DNA from: Perkinsus marinus ATCC 50983
Lineage: Eukaryota; Perkinsozoa; Perkinsida; Perkinsidae
Length of the DNA: 24,305 bases
Assembly (NCBI RefSeq): GCF_000006405.1
Contig: NW_003207896.1
Location: 1-24,305, forward strand
Direction of reading: 5' to 3'
How positions within the stretch are numbered: position 1 is the stretch's first letter; every line of letters begins with the position of its first letter. Below are positions 18,578 to 24,305 of the stretch, one piece after another. The notes under the pieces are model-generated. The model was not told the DNA's origin. It was given only the letters and a program-made list of their open reading frames with translations, and ran no database searches. A program made the translations under genes and the position numbers.

Positions 18578-19291
18578 TTTCATTATTGATATTTTTATGT
18601 ACCATATGTGCAGTACTGATAATCGCTTCAAGGTGGGATTTGGTTATTCAAGTTGGGGGCTAAGTCCGAAGACTTGATCAATTAAGAACGGGCGGATGCA
18701 TATCAATAAATTAATAAGTGATCTCGAATGAGGACAACCGGGCTAATTACACTCAGCATCACCACCCGTTCGTCGGGGACAGGTGATGGGATGAACAAGC
18801 ATAGTGCGCCGCTTTCGATTCTGGCCAGTATGACTAATAATCAATGCAGATGAGTATTCTTCAACGTCTATGCCGATTTCCGAAAAGTAGGCGACTCAAC
18901 CGGAGCGGGAAAAACGCTGTGAGAATAAAACGATATGGTCTTCGGGTGAATAGTATCAAATCAAGAGTCTCAACTCGAACGGCCAGGCCACGGTTGACAT
19001 GAGATTATCCGCTCGCTCGCACTTCAGCCTGGAGTGATGGTTCCTCTTGAACGGAGTGCACCTGATAGTGAACAGCACGGATAGCTGTACGTGTAGAGCG
19101 GCGCATAGAACGAAAGGGCCAACTTCTACTTTGATGACTCGAGGCCTATTCGTCAGGATGAACTCATTTTCTTGCGAGTCCTGTGTGCCGGTCACTTTCT
19201 ATTGTATTTTCACAATGCGGCTCCTCATTGAAACTTCCTTAACTGAACTCGAAGTAGCAACATATATGTACATCACAACATCGAACATGAA
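18578..19291. other. Intergenic region, nothing firm
   Basis: The converging 3' flanks of the propeller gene (+) and the KRRADGND protein gene (-). The frames at 18956-19195 (-) and 19047-19466 (+) overlap each other and show no motif. Confidence 0.4.
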
Positions 19292-20614
19292 TCACAACAC
19301 ACGTTCAAGTGTTACCAACACTCCACCGAGCTTGATACGAATTTTATCATCACCCACACGACATAGTTCCACGTTCGATAGGGTAGCGGCGAAGCCTAAA
19401 CTGGTCGCTCGGGCTGCCCAGGTGAAGACAGCTTCATCAGTCTTGGTGTACGCGTCAACTTTGTAACAGCCCTTGCCACTCTCCCCGACTTTTTTTAATT
19501 TCATCACTCCAGTGGAGCGAGCCGGTTCACTTGTGAATGGTTTCAACTCAAGTTTCACTTCGAGTTGTCCAACGACACTCAAGGTCACACTGACCCTTCG
19601 AGGGGAGCGATATTCTCCCATGTACTTGCCCCACAGAGGACCCCTATTCTGGAAAGCTCGCAACAATCTTTGAATAAGCCGTATGGACCTATTCAAACCA
19701 AACTCGAGGCTTCCTTCCTGCTTTGATGCTTGATCGTTCCCATCGGCTCTCCTCTTCGATGGTGACGATGATGCTTGGTCGTTCCCATCGGCTCTCCTCT
19801 TTGATGGTGACGATAATGATGCTTGGTCGTTCCCATCGGCTCTCCTCTTTGATGATGACGATGATGATGTTCGGTCGTTCCCATCGGCTCTCCTCTTTGA
19901 TGATGACGATGATGCTTGGTCGTTCCCATCGGCTCTCCTCTTTGATGGTGACGATAATGATGCTTGGTCGTTCCCATCGGCTCTCCTCTTTGATGATGAC
20001 GATGATGATGTTCGGTCGTTCCCATCGGCTCTCCTCTTCGGTGATGACGATGATGCTTGGTCGTTTCCATCGGCTCTCCTCTTTGATGATGGTACTTCAC
20101 CGTCTCCATTAGTTCTCCGCTTAGTTGGTGATGCTTGGTAGTTTTCATCCGCTCTACTTTCCCGCGAGAAGGGAGGTTCACTGATTCTCGCAGCGGCAAT
20201 AGGGGCTGCCCCAACTGGTAGTGGAGCCGTCGGGCGGAGACGATATTCCTGGCCTGCTATACACAGCCACAGAGATCGCCCTCGAACCTCCAGTTGGATC
20301 GAAAAGGTCGACACGGGCTTTCTAAAAATAGCCGTCATACTTTTGCAGAAGCCGGCAAACTTTCTGAGGTTACCCTGTAGCTGTCGAAGGACGAAAACAC
20401 CAGGGCGAGCTTCAAAACCCTCCAGTGCTGGTGACGTAAGGTGAGTTCGACTTTTGCTGACGTTCAGGATTATCTGCTCCCCTTTGGCTTCCATCTCAAC
20501 AGTACAATTCGAAGGGCCATTCTCAGCAACATACACGGCTGGTTGTAAGTATAGCCTCTTGGTGAGCGTAGAAGTTCCAATAGCAAGGATCTGGGTTATG
20601 ATAGACGACTTCAT
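19292..20614 (-). CDS. Divergent member of the secreted domain family with a KRRADGND tandem-repeat linker
   Basis: ATG at 20614 to TGA at 19292-19294, 440 residues, no intron. Residues 1 to about 22 (M-K-S-S-I-I-T-Q-I-L-A-I-G-T-S) are a possible signal peptide. Residues 25-130 form one domain (A-V-Y-V-A-E-N opening; G-V-F-V-L; F-S-I-Q-L-E-V-R-G; closing L-C-I-A-G-Q-E-Y-R-L). Residues 165 to about 310 hold eight exact K-R-R-A-D-G-N-D motifs and one degenerate copy, separated by serine-rich spacers. Residues 328-440 form a second domain (G-K-Y-M-G-E-Y; Y-K-V-D-A-Y; I-R-I-K-L-G-G-V-L-V-T-L) that aligns with the terminal L-G-G domains at 2-169 and 7790-8566. The opening Y-V-x-E-N right after the signal peptide mirrors the copy at 4727. 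The linker is basic and hydrophilic, so binding to an acidic ligand or nuclear entry after delivery to a host are possibilities only. Confidence 0.82.
   Translation of the reverse strand: MKSSIITQILAIGTSTLTKRLYLQPAVYVAENGPSNCTVEMEAKGEQIILNVSKSRTHLTSPALEGFEARPGVFVLRQLQGNLRKFAGFCKSMTAIFRKPVSTFSIQLEVRGRSLWLCIAGQEYRLRPTAPLPVGAAPIAAARISEPPFSRESRADENYQASPTKRRTNGDGEVPSSKRRADGNDQASSSSPKRRADGNDRTSSSSSSKRRADGNDQASLSSPSKRRADGNDQASSSSSKRRADGNDRTSSSSSSKRRADGNDQASLSSPSKRRADGNDQASSSPSKRRADGNDQASKQEGSLEFGLNRSIRLIQRLLRAFQNRGPLWGKYMGEYRSPRRVSVTLSVVGQLEVKLELKPFTSEPARSTGVMKLKKVGESGKGCYKVDAYTKTDEAVFTWAARATSLGFAATLSNVELCRVGDDKIRIKLGGVLVTLERVL
19726..20122. repeat. In-frame coding minisatellite with a higher-order period
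   Basis: The core CCCATCGGCTCTCCTCTT recurs at 19739, 19784, 19832, 19880, 19925, 19973, 20021 and 20066 (one base changed in the last). The steps are 45, 48, 48, 45, 48, 48 and 45 bp, so the units form a 141-bp higher-order repeat (45+48+48). All lengths are multiples of three, and the repeats stay in frame in the - strand gene. A ninth degenerate unit lies at 20100-20122. Confidence 0.93.
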
Positions 20615-20620
20615 CCTCAA

Positions 20621-21782
20621 GAGACAGGGAAAGCTAGAAATGAGATCAACCTAATTGGTACCTTACTCGCTCGTCTTCTCGAGCGTCGGTGAATTTCCTG
20701 TCTCATTTGATGAATTATTGTGGATTAGCACTGAAGCCATGTCTAGGCCGCCACAGAGCAGAGTTTCTAGGGCATGACTTCCGATCGAGTGGGATCTGTG
20801 GTGAGGTAGATCATCATATTAACACAGTCTTCATTGGTTGGGAGTGAAGCAATTGCTAGTGTACAATGGCAGCGTGATGAGGCTACCAATCGTCGTTCCT
20901 ACCTAGCGGGAGTAAAAACTGGAAGTCAAGTATTTACACTCATAAAGCCTTGGTTCATCCCATTAGGTTTTCAGGGAGTTGATCGATCACTATCGCCCAA
21001 TAGTTATGTGGTGTGGAATCCGTCTGCCCAATCTGTCCCTCCTAGCTATGGCTAGTAGGAGGTGTACTGTTGCTGTTGTATTCCTCCAAATAGTAACGCT
21101 CTGGCTAGTGTTATAAGGCAATGTCATCAGGAACTGTGGTGTCGAACAGCGGCCCAACGGGTGATCCGAGTGATAACTAAACCTAGCTTCGAAAGCTGCG
21201 AGGCATGGAGGAGATCAGTCATCGAATCTTAGAAAAACAGTTCAATATGAACTACCCCTACTTGAGGAGCTCTTCGCGATCAGGCGCGTTGTTCTGTTCA
21301 ACAGCATCAAGGCCCGCTCCACCGCATCGTATTAGTCATTTGGGAGTGTTGAGTGAGACTGAGTGTTAGCCAACTAGGCAGCAGAGGGCGGTGATAATAC
21401 CGAACCTCACAATACGCCGTGCATTGGCTCAACACCACAGTCACATTGCCTAGCACGCAGGCACCATCACACACGGAGAACGCCCCGTTCAGGGGATTCC
21501 TGAAAATCCCTGGTTCCCTCCCAGCAGTCGTCATCACCAACACTCTGACTTGTTGCAAGTAGATGACGGCATTAGAGTGGCAAGCTAGTGCTAGTGCACT
21601 TATAAGCGAGATATGCGATTACACGGTAAGCACGGTGGTGCTGGAGAGCGGCTGTTTCCTCAGCAAACCGAAGTGACTTTGTGCAATGTGATCGGAAAAA
21701 ATGGGCTCATCCCTCGAAATTTCTCAGCGTTGAGAAGTCTAAACTTTCTCTCCAGTTGCTTGCACCTTGTCTCGTCCTCGAG
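20621..21782. other. Region with one possible exon, otherwise nothing recognised
   Basis: Upstream of the - strand gene at 20614 and of the + strand oxidase remnant. On the + strand, 20834-21055 is open for 73 codons without an ATG at its start, and reads like protein (I-K-P-W-F-I-P-L-G-F, S-Y-V-V-W-N-P-S-A-Q). It may be an exon or a relic of an unknown gene. An imperfect foldback (CCTCCTAGC with GCTAGTAGGAGG) overlaps its stop. The rest is featureless. Confidence 0.35.
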
Positions 21783-21981
21783 ATGTTCTTCCAACTACAC
21801 GTCCTATTGGCGGCTCTCATCTGTAACCTCGCTCGGCCGTCGATCGTCTGATAGTCGCCTTTCCAGGACAGGTTCAAACTAATGATATTCCCCCACCATG
21901 TAACAAACGATTTGATGAAGCCAATGGTTACGATCCAGCCGCTATTGTCTGTCGTCCGCTATGTATGGTATTACATCTGAG
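21783..21981 (+). pseudogene. Broken partial copy of the berberine-bridge-type oxidase gene
   Basis: From ATG at 21783 a signal-peptide-like start (M-F-F-Q-L-H-V-L-L-A-A-L-I) is followed by DNA closely matching the intact gene: 21832-21950 corresponds to 22962-23072 onward (V-D-R-L-I-V-A-F-P-G-Q, R-F-D-E-A-N-G-Y-D-P-A-A). The copy then jumps about 320 bp to DNA matching 23397-23420 (CCGCTATGTATGGT). The first frame shifts before the match begins, the FAD-linking segment is deleted, and similarity stops after about 21981. The signal peptide differs from that of the intact gene, so the source was probably a paralogue. It cannot make an active enzyme. Confidence 0.85.
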
Positions 21982-22392
21982 GCAGGCGAACATATAGTCC
22001 AAAACTGTCCGACCACCTGAGGAAAAATGTCAGTCCTGCCGAAAAGCTCCGCAGGGGTATCAGTTGGTTGATGTCTTCCGAATCCCTACAGAGTGCACAA
22101 GTTGTGTAGCACTAAAATGGAGTCTTGATATTAGCTTGAGGTTTGCTGATGATCTTATGAGTATAATTGTGGAAAGAATCTCTAGACTTCATTTTCTGAC
22201 TTCTGTAAAAGATAACACTATTACTGTTACCCTTAGCCAGTCTTAGTATGGGTTTCTTAGCCCCAGCGTGCCGCCAGCCATGTTATTTTGCTCGCGCTTA
22301 TGTGTCGAAGTGAACTGAGATCTCTGGAATGCATCGCACAGATTCATAATTGTCATCAGTAACGAGACTCAATCGATACTTGATTTCCCTAG
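21982..22392. other. Intergenic region, nothing recognised
   Basis: No further similarity to the oxidase gene was found by eye. The frame at 22064-22246 (+) is short, starts without support, and is probably chance. Confidence 0.35.
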
Positions 22393-22569
22393 GAGTGTTC
22401 GGTGAGGAAAAGTATGTTCGGTTTCCTCAGCCGAGCTCAGAAGCTTTCTTGCTACTCTATGGGAGTTTACTTATGACTCAGGGTTGAAGTGTACAGAAAC
22501 CAACACAAATTTCCTCAATTGTCATCAACACTAATAGTGATTGATCATATACATAGTTTTCCTACACTG
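22393..22569 (-). mobile_element. hAT-like MITE, copy C (177 bp)
   Basis: The + strand starts GAGTGTTCGGTGAGG and ends CCTACACTG. Read on the - strand it shares GTGTTGATGACAATTGAGG, TTGGTTTCTGTACACTTC, CTTCTGAGCTCGGCTGAGG and CGAACATAC with the other copies. The left terminus contains a small insertion compared with copy D. Flanking 8-mers do not match well. It lies about 320 bp upstream of the oxidase start codon. Confidence 0.66.
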
Positions 22570-22890
22570 CTGCCAGTAGTCAGAAGTATGATCACTGAAC
22601 ATCATTTTTTCCTTGGTGACTTAGACACGTTGTTTTCCAGACACTTGAAAAACAAAGAGAACCCCGTCTCGCATATTGCAGACTTCGAATGAACGACATG
22701 AAGCGCCACATTTTGGAGGTCACAATGCTTTTTCATATTTTGTGTGATGATTACGCTAGTCGTTGAATATACCCCAGCTGATGCACACAATGTGCGCTAC
22801 TTCGTCCTACAAAAAATGTGGTGTGTTTTTGTTGAGCGCTTTTGATCTAATTTTCTCTCGCAGTTCCTCTTATTTTATTAAAACCCAAGG
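22570..22890. promoter_or_regulatory. Upstream region of the oxidase gene
   Basis: The 321 bp between the MITE and the ATG at 22891 should contain the promoter and 5' UTR. A TTTTCTCTCGCAG tract (22851-22863) could be a trans- or cis-splice acceptor about 28 nt before the ATG; perkinsids are known to use spliced-leader trans-splicing. No TATA box is evident. Confidence 0.4.
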
Positions 22891-24305
22891 ATGTTATTCT
22901 TCTTGAGTTGGTTCTTGCTCGCCCTCATTTCGTCCTTCGTTTTGGCCGACGTCAACGATGCCGTCGATCGTCTGATAGCCGCCCTTCCAGGACAGGTCCA
23001 AACTAATGATATTCCCCCACCATATAACACCCGATTTGATGAAGCCAATGGTTACGATCCAGCCGCTATGGTTTACGTGTCTTCAGCTGAGGATATTATT
23101 ATTGCCTTGAAGATATGTTACGAGGAAGATACTCCTGTAGCTCTGAGGAGTAATGGTGGCCACTCTTATATCGGACAATCTACAGTCAACGGAGGGGTCA
23201 TCATCAACTTCTCAGAATTGAAGAGTTTCGATGTTACTTATAATGATGATGGTCGGTACGTCGCTAAGATGGGCTCTGGTTTGATGTTGTTGGAAGTGTA
23301 CTCGAGGCTTGCTCGTCATGATCCCCCACTAGGGTTGGCTGCAGGCTCTGGTTCTTCCGTTGGTTTAGCTGGTTTAACCTCTGGTGGTGGCCATGGTCTG
23401 TCTTCCGCTATGTATGGTGTCACATCTGATAGAATTGTTGCTGCTGAGGTTGTGGTCTACAATCGTGAGAATGGTCAGTTTGAATTGGTTACTGCTACCG
23501 GTTACAATGAGTATTCTGATCTTCTCTTTGCTGTCCGTGGTGGTATGGGTGGTAACTATGGTGCATTAGTTTCACTAAGTTATGACGCCTTTCCTGTCAC
23601 TAACGTGGTTATTATTTCCGGTAAGAACTTCGATTCGAATCCTTCCTTACAAGCTCAGAGGATTAAAGCCTTTCAAGAATTTATGCACTCCGATGCTGCC
23701 GGTCCTGAGATGTTCGGAATCGGTAAATTCTTAGGCGGTGGTGGGATTCAGTACAGCGCTCAGTGCATCTGTGATGATGTTACTGGTGATTGTACGGCCT
23801 GTCATGGTAAATTGGATGCGATGCAAGCTGCCGTCGGCCTGGCTAATCCTCTACGTGTCGAGCAAGACTTTGGAAAGGCCATGTGGTACTGGGCTGATTG
23901 CACTTCCGATTCTTGGATGGACTTCTACCCTTCTGATGGTGTAGCTAACTGCAGTGAGGAGGATCTCCAAGATGCTATGGAAAAGTGTTGGTCATTTGAT
24001 AGAGATGTTTACGGTGGCCCCTATAAGGCGAAGTCCATCTACTTCCCCAAGGATATGAGCATTGAAACTTTGGAGTATCTCGCTGAAGCCTCGGTCGACC
24101 CAGTGTGTCAAAATCCTGGTGATTGTGTGATGCTCTTAGACTTCTACGGTCATGTCATGTCAGAAGAGCCCGAGGACTGTGACCCAAGTGATGGCAAGTG
24201 TACCTCTTTCGATCACCGAACGCCCGGGTGGCACCTGCAAATGTTGGATATTTGGGATAAGGATGAGCCAACTCCCACTGACAAACTTGCATGGATTCAG
24301 CAGAC
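22891..24305 (+). CDS. Secreted FAD-linked oxidase, berberine-bridge-enzyme type (3' end outside window)
   Basis: The frame is open from ATG at 22891 to the window end, 471 codons, without introns. Residues 1-19 form a signal peptide (M-L-F-F-L-S-W-F-L-L-A-L-I-S-S-F-V-L-A). The FAD-binding PCMH-type domain follows: V-A-L-R-S-N-G-G-H-S-Y-I-G with His91 in the position that covalently binds FAD in this family, G-G-G-H-G (165-169) with Y-G-V-T-S-D-R-I-V, and R-G-G-M-G-G-N-Y-G (216-224). Family enzymes oxidise carbohydrates, alkaloids or other small alcohols with O2, releasing H2O2. The middle region has many cysteines (C-I-C, C-T-A-C, C-S-E-E, K-C-W), unlike plant members, so extra disulfides are likely. 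Substrate cannot be told. The C-terminal berberine motif would be beyond the window. A broken relative lies 1 kb upstream. Confidence 0.93.
   Translation, partial: MLFFLSWFLLALISSFVLADVNDAVDRLIAALPGQVQTNDIPPPYNTRFDEANGYDPAAMVYVSSAEDIIIALKICYEEDTPVALRSNGGHSYIGQSTVNGGVIINFSELKSFDVTYNDDGRYVAKMGSGLMLLEVYSRLARHDPPLGLAAGSGSSVGLAGLTSGGGHGLSSAMYGVTSDRIVAAEVVVYNRENGQFELVTATGYNEYSDLLFAVRGGMGGNYGALVSLSYDAFPVTNVVIISGKNFDSNPSLQAQRIKAFQEFMHSDAAGPEMFGIGKFLGGGGIQYSAQCICDDVTGDCTACHGKLDAMQAAVGLANPLRVEQDFGKAMWYWADCTSDSWMDFYPSDGVANCSEEDLQDAMEKCWSFDRDVYGGPYKAKSIYFPKDMSIETLEYLAEASVDPVCQNPGDCVMLLDFYGHVMSEEPEDCDPSDGKCTSFDHRTPGWHLQMLDIWDKDEPTPTDKLAWIQQ

Noticed and set aside
19726-20122. CRISPR-like array
   Set aside because: The regular repeats are an in-frame coding minisatellite with near-identical spacers in a eukaryotic gene.
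19693-20214. His/Arg-rich and Met/Ser-rich frames across the minisatellite on both strands
   Set aside because: They are other-frame readings of the 45/48-bp repeat. Only the KRRADGND frame continues into non-repetitive protein on both sides.

Overview
This is nuclear DNA of a unicellular eukaryote. Actin is interrupted by introns of 48 and 42 nt, and a clear MAK16 ribosome-biogenesis gene has seven exons with introns down to 41 nt. No bacterial operons, rRNA or complete tRNA genes were found. The very short introns, the alveolate-like actin and the many lineage-specific secreted proteins suggest a perkinsid (Perkinsus-like parasite of molluscs). That assignment is an inference; no sequence search was possible.

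Layout. Positions 1-8566 hold three members of a secreted-protein family built from a repeated domain of about 120 residues: a tail on the + strand (2-169), a frame-shifted two-domain copy on the - strand (3832-4727), and a two-domain copy on the - strand (7790-8566). Between them lie a probable but unresolved multi-exon gene (about 1619-2606), weak small reading frames, and a hairpin-rich stretch (5524-6024). Positions 8651-10459 hold short unassigned reading frames. Actin (10663-11883) follows, apparently sharing a divergent upstream region with a possible mitochondrial protein on the other strand. MAK16 occupies 13319-15378 and carries transposon-derived repeats in its largest intron. Positions 15379-17330 are AT-rich, with two foldback elements, a 34-nt perfect palindrome and a MITE. 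A predicted beta-propeller gene (17334-18572) ends in a tRNA-like 3' fragment. A fourth, very divergent member of the domain family (19292-20614, - strand) carries a KRRADGND tandem repeat between two domains. A broken partial copy of a berberine-bridge-type oxidase (21783-21981) precedes the intact secreted oxidase gene (22891 to the window end).

The main result is the domain family: four loci in 24 kb share a Y-V / M-T-Y-x-V opening, a central F-T-Y / D-W-Y segment and a closing D-L-T-V-L-T ... S-F-R ... F-x-R-V segment, with a different terminal domain ending in L-G-G. Signal peptides and the absence of membrane segments suggest export. A short TIR element (termini CAGTGTGGGAAAATATG) occurs four to five times, with imperfect 8-bp target duplications at two copies, which points to a hAT-type MITE.
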